Origin: Arenicella sp.
GTDB taxonomy: Bacteria; Pseudomonadota; Gammaproteobacteria; Arenicellales; Arenicellaceae
Assembly: GCA_023301745.1 (NCBI GenBank)
Contig: JALZVW010000155.1
Location: forward strand, 1 to 37,474
DNA: 37,474 nucleotides
Direction: 5' to 3'
Part shown: in pieces, positions 8,858 to 17,947 of the stretch
How positions within the stretch are numbered: the first letter of the stretch is position 1
How the letters are laid out: each line of letters begins with the position of its first letter
Program-made: the position numbers and the translations under genes
The notes under the pieces: generated by a model
The model's database searches: none
What the model was told of the DNA's origin: nothing
Seen by the model: only the letters and a program-made list of their open reading frames with translations

Positions 8858-10216
8858 ATGAACGAATTTGAACAACTTAGCGTAGACAGTGACGAACCCA
8901 GTGCAAGAAAAGTATTCATTGCCGATAATTTAAAAATTATTATCCCACTGGCTTTGCTGGTTTTCACGGCGATCATAATACTCTTCTTTGTGTATAGCTC
9001 GCCGCAAGCCAAACCGCAGAGAGGCAAGCTAACCCCACCTCTAACGGTGTCGGTGTTTGATGTGAGCGCGCAACCCTTTCAAATTAATGTTCAAAGTTAT
9101 GGCACGGTTTCTCCTCGTACTCAAAGCTTTATCGTTTCTCAAGTTAATGGTCAGATCACCTTTGTAAGCAATAAACTACGCGACGGTGGCTTCTTTAATA
9201 AGGGCGATGTGCTGCTTCGAGTGGATGATCGTGACTACCTTGCTGATGTAAAAATCTCGCAAGCTAACCTTGCTGACGCACGGCAATCATTAGCTGAAGA
9301 GGTAGCGCTTGCATCACAAGCTGCACGCGATTGGGTTAACCTTGGTAACTCAGGAAAACCCGGTGACCTTGTCTTACGCAAGCCTCAACAGCAAGCGGCG
9401 CAGGCGCGTTTAGACGCAGCTCAAGCGGCACTCACTAAAACTCAATTGACGTTAGAGCGCACAACCATAATCGCGCCGTATGATGGCCGCGTGCTAGACA
9501 AGCAGGTTGATCTTGGCCAAGTTATTAACGCCAATACTCAAATTGCTGAAATCTACGCAAGCGATTACTTAGAAGTCAGGCTGCCGTTGCTCACGGCGGA
9601 CCTAAAGTTCGTTAACTTGCCTGAGGAATACCGCAACGCCGGCGCAACCAAGAACGACTCGCCGGTTGATATTTACTCTTCGTTGGTTGAAGGCTCTGAA
9701 CCGTGGCTTGGGAGAATGGTTAGAACCGAAAGCGCGATAGATGAAAATGCGCGCCAGTTGCATGTGGTGATACAAATTGACGACCCCTTTAACTCTGACC
9801 CGCCTATTAAGACACCTCTAAGAATCGGCGAATACGTTACGGCTAAAATTACAGGTAAAGTAATAGAAGACGCGATTGTTATCCCGTCGGAATCGATCTA
9901 TCAAAATTCATATGTCTATATTGTTAATGACAATATAATTTTGCGCAGAGATATCAAAACCCTTTGGCAAAACAACGGCCAATCATTGATTGGTTCAGGT
10001 TTGAACCATGGTGATCTCTTGGTTACGACAACATTGGGTCAAGTTGCGTCGGGCCTAAAGGTGCAGATAGAGGGTGAAACTAAGGCTAAAACTAAGGCTA
10101 AACCGGCTAAAAAAAGTAAGCCTGAAGCGGTGCCAACGCCTAATTCTGAAGGCCCCGGCCCTAAACAAGCAGATGAACAGGCAAACGTGTTTAAATCACC
10201 GAGATTGGTATCATGA
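8858..10216 (+). CDS. RND efflux periplasmic adaptor (HlyD/AcrA family)
   Basis: Membrane-fusion protein that links an inner-membrane RND pump to an outer-membrane channel. The 452-residue protein has a cytoplasmic N-terminal tail and a membrane anchor at about 26-47 instead of a lipobox. The adaptor core follows: a lipoyl half (GTVSPRTQSFIVSQVNGQI), a helical hairpin rich in Ala/Gln, the second lipoyl half (IIAPYDGRVLDKQVDLGQVI), and a beta-barrel. The tail is low-complexity and lysine/alanine/proline-rich from about residue 408. The stop overlaps the start of the transporter gene (ATGA), which implies translational coupling. No ribosome binding site is obvious. No outer-membrane factor gene lies nearby, so a TolC-like partner must be encoded elsewhere. 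Confidence 0.93.
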   Translation: MNEFEQLSVDSDEPSARKVFIADNLKIIIPLALLVFTAIIILFFVYSSPQAKPQRGKLTPPLTVSVFDVSAQPFQINVQSYGTVSPRTQSFIVSQVNGQITFVSNKLRDGGFFNKGDVLLRVDDRDYLADVKISQANLADARQSLAEEVALASQAARDWVNLGNSGKPGDLVLRKPQQQAAQARLDAAQAALTKTQLTLERTTIIAPYDGRVLDKQVDLGQVINANTQIAEIYASDYLEVRLPLLTADLKFVNLPEEYRNAGATKNDSPVDIYSSLVEGSEPWLGRMVRTESAIDENARQLHVVIQIDDPFNSDPPIKTPLRIGEYVTAKITGKVIEDAIVIPSESIYQNSYVYIVNDNIILRRDIKTLWQNNGQSLIGSGLNHGDLLVTTTLGQVASGLKVQIEGETKAKTKAKPAKKSKPEAVPTPNSEGPGPKQADEQANVFKSPRLVS

Positions 10217-13200
10217 TTGAATGGTTTGCGCGCAACGCGGTAGCGTCTAATTTATTGATGGTGACGATTCTGCTGTCGGGAATGATCACCTTAACGCTTA
10301 GGCTAAACTTAGAAATATTTCCATCGTCAGACCCTGATACTATTTCGATCTCGGTCTCGCTGCGTGGCGCGACCCCTGAAGACATGGAGCTTGGGGTTGC
10401 CGTTAGACTTGAAGAAGCGCTTCAAGGCCTGATTGGCATTGATGAAATTCGCAGTACCTCGCAAGAAGGCTCAGCCTCTGTCAGCATCGACGTGAATGAG
10501 GATCATGACCCTCGCGTAATTTTAGATGACGTAAAAAACCGCATCGACTCGATCAGCACGTTTCCGGCCGAGGCAGAGCGACCTGTTATCGCACTGGCCC
10601 AACGCCGGCGAGAAGTTATTTCAGTCGCGGTTTATACCGAGTATGGCGAAGCGGAAACGCGCAGATTAGCCGAGCAAGTCCGCGATGATCTATTACGCAT
10701 TGACGGTATCTCACAAGTTGATTTAGATTCTGTGCGTGGCTACGAAATTGGTATTGAAGTAAGCCAAGATAAGTTGCGCCACTTTGATCTGAGCATCGCC
10801 GATGTCGCGAACGCAATTTCGAATAACTCACAAGACTTATCAGCGGGTAATGTTCGCACCTCGGGGGGCGACATATTATTGCGCTCGAAGGGCCAGGCCT
10901 ATCGCTACGCTGATTTCGCGTCGATCGTTGTTAAGTCCAATGCCGACGGATCGATTATTAAAGTTGAAGATGTCGCCGACGTGCTCGATGGCTTTCAAGA
11001 AGAAGCCTTGCTCGCTCGGTTTAACGGTCAAATTGCGGCGATGATTGACGTCTATCGAACCGAAGAAGAAGATTCAATCGAAGTGGCTGATTTGGTGCGC
11101 GGCTATATAGCGCAACGTCAACAAAGTGGTCTGCCGACGGGTGCCAACATTGAGTACTGGGATGACGACTCGCAATCCTTAAAATCTCGCTTGTCAACGC
11201 TTGGTAGCAGCGCTCTACAAGGCGGTTTGCTGGTCATTATTATTCTTGCTTTATTTCTTCGCCCGGCCGTGGCGTTTTGGGTGACTCTTGGTATTCCGGT
11301 TACCTTTATGGGGGCTATTACGGCGATTGACTTACTTGGCATCAGCATTAATGTCATGAGTTTATTTGGCTTTATCACGGTGCTAGGGATCGTGGTCGAT
11401 GATGCGATCGTCACAGGTGAAAGTGTCTATTCACGGATGCGCAAGGGCGAAGACGGTTTGCTGGCATCAATCAACGGTACTAAGGCCGTCGCTATTCCAG
11501 TGACCTTTGGGATCTTAACCACAATCGCCGCGTTTATTCCGATTACTCAACTCGAGGGTCGCTTAGGGAGTATCTTTTTACCTATCCCCGCGGTAGTGAT
11601 TCCGGTGTTGCTATTTTCATTGATCGAATCAAAATTTATTCTTCCGGCTCACCTCAAGCATATTAAATTGCGTGACCCGAAAACAGCCGGTCGACTAACT
11701 CGCTGGCAAATGGGCTTTGCTCAAGGCTTTGAAGACATGATCCTGCGCTACTACAAACCAAGCCTCGAAAAAGCGATTGAGTACCGATACAGCGTAATGA
11801 TCTTATTTATATGTGCGTTGATCATCATTGTTATGTCGATTTCTACTGGCTGGTCGCGTTTTGTTTTTATACCGAGTGTTGAGCGCGATGGCGGCTCTGT
11901 CACCTTAGTGATGCCAACGGGCACTCCCTTTGAGGTCACTGATCGGCATGTTCAACGTTTTATGGATGTCGGTCTGGAGCTCAAAGAGCAATACACCAAC
12001 GGCGAAGGTGGTGGGCCCATTATTACTAATATTTTCGCAACCACCGGCACATCGGGCCGCGGCGGAGGCAGTGTTACTTCTAATCTGGCGTCGATACGGT
12101 TTGAGGGCATTCCTCGTAGTGAGCGAGTGATCGACCTTTCTAGTATCGAAATCATGCAAGAGTGGCGTGAGCGCGTAGGCGATATCCCTGGAGCCGAATC
12201 GCTAACCTTTCGTTCGCGCGGGTTTAGTGCGGGCGAACCGATCAATGTTGAACTGCAAAGTCAATCGTTCGATGACCTTCAATCAGTCTCTGATCAATTA
12301 AAAGAACGGTTAGCTAAATTTGACGGTGTGTTTGATATTGCCGACACGCTCGCGAACGGTAAAGAAGAGATACAAATCGAGCTCAAACAACAAGGCCATG
12401 TATTAGGCTTGACGCGCAACGGCGTTGTAAGCCAAGTTAGCCAAGCGTTTAATGGCTTTGAAGCACAGCGAATTCAACGTGGCCGAGATGATATTAGGGT
12501 TTTGGTGCGCTTTCCTCGCTCTGAACGAAGCACCACTCAAACCTTGCAAGGCATGCTCATTACCACACCTGACGGTAATCGAATTCCATTATCGAATGTC
12601 GCTGATTTAATTCCCAGTAAGGGCCCGAGCACGATTAACCGTATTAATCAGTTTCGCACCGTCACGGTGTCGGCTGACGTCAATAAAGAAACAACCAATA
12701 TGACCATCATTAATCGTGAAATTGCGGACTTTCTTGATCAGGTGACATCACAATACCCCAGTGTCAGCGTGTCGTTTACCGGTGAAGCCGAAGAGCAACG
12801 CAAAGCGTTTTCGAGCGTACTGCTCAGCTTTTTCGCATTATTGTTTGTTATTTATGCCTTGTTGGCATTGCCATTAAAATCGTACGGTTTACCGTTGATC
12901 GTAATGTCGGTTATTCCATTTTCGTTGGTCGGGGGGGTGTTAGGGCACTGGCTAATGGGGATACCATTGTCATTATTAAGCATTCTTGGGCTGTTAGCGC
13001 TCATTGGCGTGGTGGTTAACGACAGCTTGGTGTTAGTTGACTACATACGGCAAATGCGCGACAAAGGCGTTAGCTTAATTGATGCTGTTCGTGAATCCGG
13101 CGTGGCTCGCTTTAGGCCAGTCTTTCTAACCTCGATAACAACCTTCTTTGGGCTCATGCCATTAACTTTTCTAAGTAAAGGCGACGTTAGCTCGGCTTTT

Positions 13201-13356
13201 CTTCAGCCAATGGCGGTATCACTGTCATTCGGGATAATTTTCGCCACGGTTATAACCTTGTTTTTTGTACCGATTAATATGCTAATCATGCAAGACATCA
13301 AACGGTTCTTGGTTCGTACTTACGGTAATAGCTCGAGTGAGTCTGATCGGGTTTGA
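10213..13356 (+). CDS. RND efflux transporter (AcrB/MdtB family)
   Basis: Proton-driven inner-membrane exporter of 1047 residues, the usual size for the AcrB family. The first membrane helix follows MIEWFARNAVASNLLM. The TM4 proton-relay aspartates appear in GIVVDDAIV (D396, D397). The TM10 region reads GVVVNDSLVLVDY, with Asn where AcrB has Lys940, a variant common in the less-studied RND branches. Two large periplasmic domains interrupt the helices, as expected. It overlaps the adaptor gene by 4 bases. Substrates could be drugs, detergents or lipids, and the sequence does not decide. A 17-bp tandem repeat begins 5 bases after the stop. Confidence 0.95.
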   Translation: MIEWFARNAVASNLLMVTILLSGMITLTLRLNLEIFPSSDPDTISISVSLRGATPEDMELGVAVRLEEALQGLIGIDEIRSTSQEGSASVSIDVNEDHDPRVILDDVKNRIDSISTFPAEAERPVIALAQRRREVISVAVYTEYGEAETRRLAEQVRDDLLRIDGISQVDLDSVRGYEIGIEVSQDKLRHFDLSIADVANAISNNSQDLSAGNVRTSGGDILLRSKGQAYRYADFASIVVKSNADGSIIKVEDVADVLDGFQEEALLARFNGQIAAMIDVYRTEEEDSIEVADLVRGYIAQRQQSGLPTGANIEYWDDDSQSLKSRLSTLGSSALQGGLLVIIILALFLRPAVAFWVTLGIPVTFMGAITAIDLLGISINVMSLFGFITVLGIVVDDAIVTGESVYSRMRKGEDGLLASINGTKAVAIPVTFGILTTIAAFIPITQLEGRLGSIFLPIPAVVIPVLLFSLIESKFILPAHLKHIKLRDPKTAGRLTRWQMGFAQGFEDMILRYYKPSLEKAIEYRYSVMILFICALIIIVMSISTGWSRFVFIPSVERDGGSVTLVMPTGTPFEVTDRHVQRFMDVGLELKEQYTNGEGGGPIITNIFATTGTSGRGGGSVTSNLASIRFEGIPRSERVIDLSSIEIMQEWRERVGDIPGAESLTFRSRGFSAGEPINVELQSQSFDDLQSVSDQLKERLAKFDGVFDIADTLANGKEEIQIELKQQGHVLGLTRNGVVSQVSQAFNGFEAQRIQRGRDDIRVLVRFPRSERSTTQTLQGMLITTPDGNRIPLSNVADLIPSKGPSTINRINQFRTVTVSADVNKETTNMTIINREIADFLDQVTSQYPSVSVSFTGEAEEQRKAFSSVLLSFFALLFVIYALLALPLKSYGLPLIVMSVIPFSLVGGVLGHWLMGIPLSLLSILGLLALIGVVVNDSLVLVDYIRQMRDKGVSLIDAVRESGVARFRPVFLTSITTFFGLMPLTFLSKGDVSSAFLQPMAVSLSFGIIFATVITLFFVPINMLIMQDIKRFLVRTYGNSSSESDRV

Positions 13357-13360
13357 ACTT

Positions 13361-13411
13361 TCTAAGTATCGGAAGTTTCTAAGTATCGGAAGTTTCTAAG
13401 TATCGGAAGTT
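13361..13411 (+). repeat. Three perfect 17-bp tandem repeats
   Basis: Unit TCTAAGTATCGGAAGTT occurs three times without change (13361-13377, 13378-13394, 13395-13411). It is 5 bases after the RND stop and is not followed by a classic terminator. The bases before the first copy are a decayed match, so the array may have grown from the end of the gene. Confidence 0.9.
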
Positions 13412-13583
13412 TTCCTAGAGTGCGCAGTAAAAGGACAAGGCTGTTGACCGTTTACAATGGATCTCCTTTGGGAAACCGGGGAGAAGGTGTTAGTTATAAA
13501 AGCCACTAAAATTTGGATGAATGTCTAATTTTATGTCAGACTAAGCCGACTAAATTTTACTCAAGCTTGGTTTGCTATTACTC

Positions 13584-15395
13584 ATGTCTGCCCTATTTAC
13601 GCTTGGCTTAATCGGCCTAATTGGATTTTTGTGCCAATGGTTATCGCAAAAGGTAAAACTGCCTGCAATATTGTTTTTATTGCTGTCAGGCATTTTAATT
13701 GGCCCGACTCTGGGCTTAGTTGACCCTAACGAGCTATTTGGCAACATGCTGTTTCCATTTATTTCCTTATCGGTGGCCGTGATTCTATTCGAAGGCGCGC
13801 TCACTCTTAAACGTCAAGAACTAAAAGGCATTGGCCGGCCAGTGCAAAATATGGTCACCATCGGCGTGTTGGTTAACGGCGTTATAATGAGTGTCGCCAC
13901 GCATTATGTTATCGGCCTTAGCTGGTCGCTGTCAGCCTTGTTTGGTGCCTTGATGGTGGTGACGGGGCCAACGGTGATCATGCCGATGCTAAAGGCCATT
14001 CGGCCCAACCGTAAAATTGCCGACGTATTGCGTTGGGAAGGCATTGTCATAGACCCGATTGGCGCCTTAATCGCAGTGCTAGTATTTGAATGGATTGCGG
14101 TACAAAATAAATCGGCCGAGTTCAACGAAATATTCACGGTGTTTGGCGGCACGGTCGCAGTCGGTCTCATTATCGGCGTTGTTGCTGGTTATCTATTTGG
14201 CTTATTGCTACGCCATCACATCATCCCTGAAAAGCTGCATAATTTTTCATCGCTGGCCATTGTTTGCTTTGTATTCGCGGCGTCGGACACCCTAATGCAC
14301 GAATCAGGTTTGTTAGCGGTAACGGTGATGGGTGTGCTACTCGCTAATATGAAGGACGTTCACATTACCGCCATTCTTGAATTTAAAGAAGATCTCACCA
14401 TTGTCTTTGTCTCGACGCTATTTATCGTATTGGCCGCTCGTTTAAATTTTGCTGGTTTCGCGGCTCTCGGCTGGAGCGCGTTACTGTTGCTGCTAATTAT
14501 GCAGTTCATTGCACGGCCGCTGAAAGTCGCCCTAAGCTTTATCGGTTCAGATTTTACTCTTAAAGAAAAAGCCCTGATTGCCTGGATTGGCCCGAGAGGT
14601 ATCGTCGCGGCCGCCGTTTCAGCCGTGTTTGCTCTACGCTTGGAGGAGTTAGGGGTTCCCGATGCCGACAAATTAGTGCCCTTGGCATTTCTCATTATTA
14701 TTGGCACTGTGGTGTTGCAAAGTTTAACCGGCGGCCCATTGGCTCGAGCCTTAGGTGTGGCGATGCCGAAAACCTATGGCTTGGTCATTATTGGCGCAAA
14801 CCCGTTCAGTCTAGCCTTGGCCGAATCACTCAAGAAGATCGACGTTGAGACGGTTATCTGTGACACCAATTGGGAGTTCCTTAGCCGTGCCCGAATATTA
14901 GGGCTTAACACCTATTACGGTAACCCCAGCTCAGATCACGCCGAATTGCACCTAAACTTATCGGCTTACGGCTGTATGTTGGGTTTATCCAACCATTTCG
15001 AATACAACGTGACTCAAGCAAACAGCTTTCGCGACGACTTCGGCGCACGTAATGTCTTTATCTTGCCGCCTAATCAGTCAACCGAACGTTTTCATAAGCA
15101 CGTGGCAAGCACTCATAATAGTGGCCGTTTGTTGTTCAATGAAGACGCAACGCAACTGCACCTTAAAAAGCAATTAAACGCGGGCTCGGCAATTAGGGTA
15201 ACCGAACTTAGTGATACCTATGCATATAAGGAATGGCGTCTAGATAACCAATTAGCGCTGATTTTGATGGCGGTTAAACCCAATGGCGACCTGACCTTTA
15301 ATACCTTAGATCACGACCTAAGAGTAGTACCTGGAGACAAGCTAATTTATTTGAGTGACTCGTCCGACATGAAAAAACCAGAGTCCATGCTGTGA
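13584..15395 (+). CDS. Na+/H+ (cation:proton) antiporter, CPA type, with C-terminal nucleotide-binding-like domain
   Basis: Inner-membrane cation/proton exchanger. The first ~390 residues form about 12 hydrophobic helices of the Na_H_exchanger fold. They include LLLSGILIGPTLGL, the ion-site region EGIVIDPIGA with its membrane aspartate, and WIGPRGIVAAAVSAVFALR, a signature of NhaP-like proteins. The C-terminal ~200 residues start with a Rossmann-like segment (YGLVIIGANPFSLALAESL) resembling TrkA/RCK regulatory domains, which usually bind nucleotide. I chose the ATG at 13584 (603 residues); a TTG 12 bases upstream is in frame, and neither has a clear ribosome binding site. It converges with the DUF2959 gene, with 18 bases between the stops. 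Confidence 0.9.
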   Translation: MSALFTLGLIGLIGFLCQWLSQKVKLPAILFLLLSGILIGPTLGLVDPNELFGNMLFPFISLSVAVILFEGALTLKRQELKGIGRPVQNMVTIGVLVNGVIMSVATHYVIGLSWSLSALFGALMVVTGPTVIMPMLKAIRPNRKIADVLRWEGIVIDPIGALIAVLVFEWIAVQNKSAEFNEIFTVFGGTVAVGLIIGVVAGYLFGLLLRHHIIPEKLHNFSSLAIVCFVFAASDTLMHESGLLAVTVMGVLLANMKDVHITAILEFKEDLTIVFVSTLFIVLAARLNFAGFAALGWSALLLLLIMQFIARPLKVALSFIGSDFTLKEKALIAWIGPRGIVAAAVSAVFALRLEELGVPDADKLVPLAFLIIIGTVVLQSLTGGPLARALGVAMPKTYGLVIIGANPFSLALAESLKKIDVETVICDTNWEFLSRARILGLNTYYGNPSSDHAELHLNLSAYGCMLGLSNHFEYNVTQANSFRDDFGARNVFILPPNQSTERFHKHVASTHNSGRLLFNEDATQLHLKKQLNAGSAIRVTELSDTYAYKEWRLDNQLALILMAVKPNGDLTFNTLDHDLRVVPGDKLIYLSDSSDMKKPESML

Positions 15396-15413
15396 CATAG
15401 ATAGCCTAAATAA

Positions 15414-16067
15414 CTATTTGTTTTGCATCGCATCGATAAAGTTTTTCGACTCATTAATGGATGCTTCCATTTGCCTAATCAATACGCCAACCTTATCTTC
15501 AATGACCAAGACTTCACTAGATAAGCTACTCACCGCGCGTGCGTTTAAATTGTGTTTTAGATAAAGCGTGTTGTCTTGTAACACTTTTAATACGGGTTCC
15601 ACTCGTTGTTGTGACATCTGCATTTTTTTGTAGATCACCGCATAGCGTTGTTTGGTGCTATTCAAATTCGCTTCACTGGTGCGCCGCAACGAGGCACTTT
15701 GGTACTCATTGAGCTCTTGCTGCCACTCTTTGAACAGGGCATTGGCAACCTCGTTAACCGATGTTATTCGATCATCTAGTTCTTGCGCTTGTTCTTCGCT
15801 TGCTTTTACCGCTTTAGCCATGCGTTTATATTTTTTCTCTAAGCCGCCGTCGTCGACATTGACTAAGCCTGCAAGCTCGTCATAGGCCGATTTAAATTGT
15901 TGTTTAGTTTCTTCTTGTGTCTCTGATGTTTTCTCAATTCGATCAACCAAGATATCGCGTTTGTGTATGCCCACTTTTTCGAGCGCTGAGTATTGGGCTT
16001 TTTGAACGGTTCCACAGGCCGACAGGGCTAGGGCTAAGCAAAGGGCGAATGCAATTTTCATAGTCAT
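15414..16067 (-). CDS. DUF2959 lipoprotein (paralogue 1)
   Basis: Protein of unknown function, DUF2959 family. The N terminus is a lipoprotein signal with lipobox LSAC followed by GTVQKAQ, so the mature protein should be lipid-anchored in the envelope. The remaining ~195 residues are highly charged and probably all helical. Conserved stretches shared with the neighbour include DGGLEKKYKRM, EWQQELNEYQ, LYLKHNLNARAVSSL and the C-terminal IRQMEASI. The ATG at 16065-16067 is followed by a second in-frame ATG two codons on. It is head-to-head with its paralogue across 107 bases. Confidence 0.8.
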   Translation of the reverse strand: MTMKIAFALCLALALSACGTVQKAQYSALEKVGIHKRDILVDRIEKTSETQEETKQQFKSAYDELAGLVNVDDGGLEKKYKRMAKAVKASEEQAQELDDRITSVNEVANALFKEWQQELNEYQSASLRRTSEANLNSTKQRYAVIYKKMQMSQQRVEPVLKVLQDNTLYLKHNLNARAVSSLSSEVLVIEDKVGVLIRQMEASINESKNFIDAMQNK

Positions 16068-16115
16068 TAAAATGAGTAGTTGTGACAGTAGTTTACCGAT
16101 AGTAACAAAAACACC

Positions 16116-16144
16116 TTACCGCCAATGATAAAACCATGTTAAAT
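16116..16144 (+). promoter_or_regulatory. Candidate promoter of the second DUF2959 gene
   Basis: TTACCG (16116-16121) and TTAAAT (16139-16144) are separated by 17 bases, about 30 bases before the ATG at 16175 and inside the 107-base region shared by the two divergent paralogues. Match to consensus is moderate. Confidence 0.3.
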
Positions 16145-16174
16145 TTTTATTTTGTAATCACCTGAGCGCAAGCA

Positions 16175-16891
16175 ATGAACCCTCTTGTAAAATTTCTACC
16201 GTTTTTAATGAATAGCCAGTTTTTTTCGAAACATAAAAAATGGTTAGTGGTGGTTGCTGCGATTGCTGGTGCGCATCAAATGTTCAGCCCGAATGGCGTG
16301 GGGGCTAATTGGGGTATCCCTAGTTTTGATACATTTTATGCTGAGCCAAGAGATATATTAATTAATCGCGTAGAAGCGGCCAGCGACGCCCAGAAAGAAA
16401 CCGCCGAAGAGTTTAAATCGGCGTTAGAAAAGTTTATAGAAGTCACCAACTTTGACGGTGGTGATTTAGAGAAAAAATTTAATACCTTAAGTTCGGCGTA
16501 TGACCGCAGTGAAAGTGCGGCTAAAAACGTGACACAGCGAGTTGACCGGGTGGTCAGCGCGACTAATAATTTGCTCGATGAGTGGCGCGAGGAACTCGAG
16601 CAATACCACGATGCGGCGATCAAGAGTCGCGCCGAAGCTCAATTTGATGAAACACGTATCAAAGCGCAAAACCTGATCGATGCAATGCGCAAGGCCGAAT
16701 CGAAAACCAAGCCCGTATTGGGTGCACTAAGGGATCAAGTCTTATTCGTGAAACACAACTTAAATATGCAGGCGATCAGTTCACTAAAGCAAGAAAGTGC
16801 CGTAATAGAACAAGACGTATCGGCTTTGATTAAGGAGATGGAAGCATCAATTGCCGAGGCTGAGTTATTTATAGACTCAATTCGTAGCTAG
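16175..16891 (+). CDS. DUF2959 protein with N-terminal membrane segment (paralogue 2)
   Basis: Paralogue of the divergent gene at 15414-16067. Over about 170 residues the two share the same pattern: DGGDLEKKFNTL, LLDEWREELEQYHDAA, LFVKHNLNMQAISSL, LIKEMEASI. Instead of a lipobox this copy has a basic stretch and one hydrophobic segment at about 23-38 (KKWLVVVAAIAGAHQMF). It may therefore be a single-pass membrane protein or carry an uncleaved signal. The rest is charged and helical. Function is unknown. The pair lies next to a cation/proton antiporter, but no direct link is shown by the sequence. Confidence 0.75.
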   Translation: MNPLVKFLPFLMNSQFFSKHKKWLVVVAAIAGAHQMFSPNGVGANWGIPSFDTFYAEPRDILINRVEAASDAQKETAEEFKSALEKFIEVTNFDGGDLEKKFNTLSSAYDRSESAAKNVTQRVDRVVSATNNLLDEWREELEQYHDAAIKSRAEAQFDETRIKAQNLIDAMRKAESKTKPVLGALRDQVLFVKHNLNMQAISSLKQESAVIEQDVSALIKEMEASIAEAELFIDSIRS

Positions 16892-16897
16892 TTAATA

Positions 16898-16954
16898 GCC
16901 GATATAAATGTATGCCTTCGAGGTGATAAGCTCGAAGGTTTGGCTAATATCGGC
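16898..16954. terminator. Nested inverted repeats downstream of DUF2959 gene
   Basis: The inner perfect repeat CCTTCGAG (16915-16922) / CTCGAAGG (16931-16938) has an 8-base loop. It is nested inside an outer perfect repeat GCCGATAT (16898-16905) / ATATCGGC (16947-16954). It begins 7 bases after the stop codon. There is no T-run, so termination is uncertain; a two-tier RNA hairpin or a protein-binding palindrome is equally possible. Confidence 0.4.
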
Positions 16955-17060
16955 CGATCACCAAAATGTTTCTATTTAAATCGAACAGAAAAAAATATTC
17001 ATGAACTATGAGCGAATTTTGCAGTCGCGCCAGCACGGTCTAGTTTGACGAATACATTTA

Positions 17061-17089
17061 TTGAGGGTCAATGCTCGTCTGGTTATACT
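17061..17089 (+). promoter_or_regulatory. Candidate sigma-70 promoter of sixA operon
   Basis: TTGAGG (17061-17066) and TATACT (17084-17089) are separated by exactly 17 bases and lie about 55 bases before the sixA start. This is the best-looking promoter in the window. Confidence 0.55.
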
Positions 17090-17144
17090 CCGGCTACACA
17101 TACTGTTAAGCTGCATTACGTCACCGTTATAGGGCTAGATATTC

Positions 17145-17636
17145 ATGAAAAAATTATTGTTAATACGTCACGCAAAATCGAGTTGGGCTGACGACGAATT
17201 AGATGATCATGAGCGACCTCTGAATGCGCGTGGTGAACGTGATTCATTTACGATGGCACGTTACTTAGCCGACGCCGATGAAGGCTTGGACGTAATCTTT
17301 ACCAGTACTGCTAATCGGGCGCTTGATTTTGCGCATGTGATTAGTGAGTTTACCGATGTGACCTTAGTTCCAGATTTATCGTTCTATACCTTTGATGAAG
17401 ATGAGCTGATGGAAATTATTCGAAGCCTGCCTGAAGATGCGACTCGAGTCGCCGTGGTTGCGCACAACCCCGCAATTCATCGAGTGGTAGAGCGCCTAAG
17501 CGAATCTGAGTTAGAGAAAATGCCGACCGCGGCAGTTGCTTCGTTTGAATGCCATGTTGATGAATGGCGTGATATCAACGAATCGAATTGTGAATTGATT
17601 TCCCTTGCAACACCGAAACGCTTAGCGGCACGTTAA
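17145..17636 (+). CDS. sixA: SixA-type phosphohistidine phosphatase
   Basis: Small cytosolic phosphatase of the histidine-phosphatase (phosphoglycerate mutase-like) superfamily. Characterised SixA removes phosphate from phosphohistidine in signalling or phosphotransferase proteins. The 163-residue size fits the family. The catalytic RH motif is at the start (LLIRHAKSSWAD, H9), followed by HERPLNARGERD and the second histidine in VAVVAHNPAIH. It is the first gene of a tight plus-strand operon: a parvulin gene follows 12 bases later and a TraB/GumN gene after that. Confidence 0.88.
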   Translation: MKKLLLIRHAKSSWADDELDDHERPLNARGERDSFTMARYLADADEGLDVIFTSTANRALDFAHVISEFTDVTLVPDLSFYTFDEDELMEIIRSLPEDATRVAVVAHNPAIHRVVERLSESELEKMPTAAVASFECHVDEWRDINESNCELISLATPKRLAAR

Positions 17637-17648
17637 GAGAGAGTAATT

Positions 17649-17936
17649 ATGGCTAAAATGGCATGCGCATCGCATATTTTGCTTAAGACCGAGCAAGACG
17701 CTAAACATATCAAGACCAAGTTGGATAACGGTGATAATTTTGCACAGCTGGCAAAAAAACACTCAACTTGCCCATCAGCTAAAAAGGGGGGCGACTTAGG
17801 CGAATTTCGCAAAGGCGCGATGGTTGCTTCGTTTGATAAAGCCGTGTTCACAAAAGGTAGCGAAGATAAAAAATACCTAGGGCCAATAAAAACCAAGTTT
17901 GGTTTCCACCTGATTCAAGTTCTTTATAAAACCTAA
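17649..17936 (+). CDS. ppiC: Parvulin-type peptidyl-prolyl isomerase
   Basis: Single-domain 95-residue parvulin. It interconverts cis and trans peptide bonds before proline. It matches the E. coli PpiC architecture: ASHILLKTE at the start, the NFAQLAKKHSTCPSAKKGGDLGEF core, and the C-terminal GPIKTKFGFHLIQVLY strand. There is no signal peptide, so it is cytosolic. A good AGAGAG ribosome binding site lies before the ATG. It sits between sixA and the TraB/GumN gene with 11-12 base gaps, so the three are very likely cotranscribed. Confidence 0.93.
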   Translation: MAKMACASHILLKTEQDAKHIKTKLDNGDNFAQLAKKHSTCPSAKKGGDLGEFRKGAMVASFDKAVFTKGSEDKKYLGPIKTKFGFHLIQVLYKT

Positions 17937-17947
17937 GCGAGTTACTC

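Noticed and set aside
8725-9027. 100-codon minus-strand frame
   Set aside because: It is mostly antisense to the RND adaptor start, and its hydrophobic stretch mirrors the adaptor's membrane helix.
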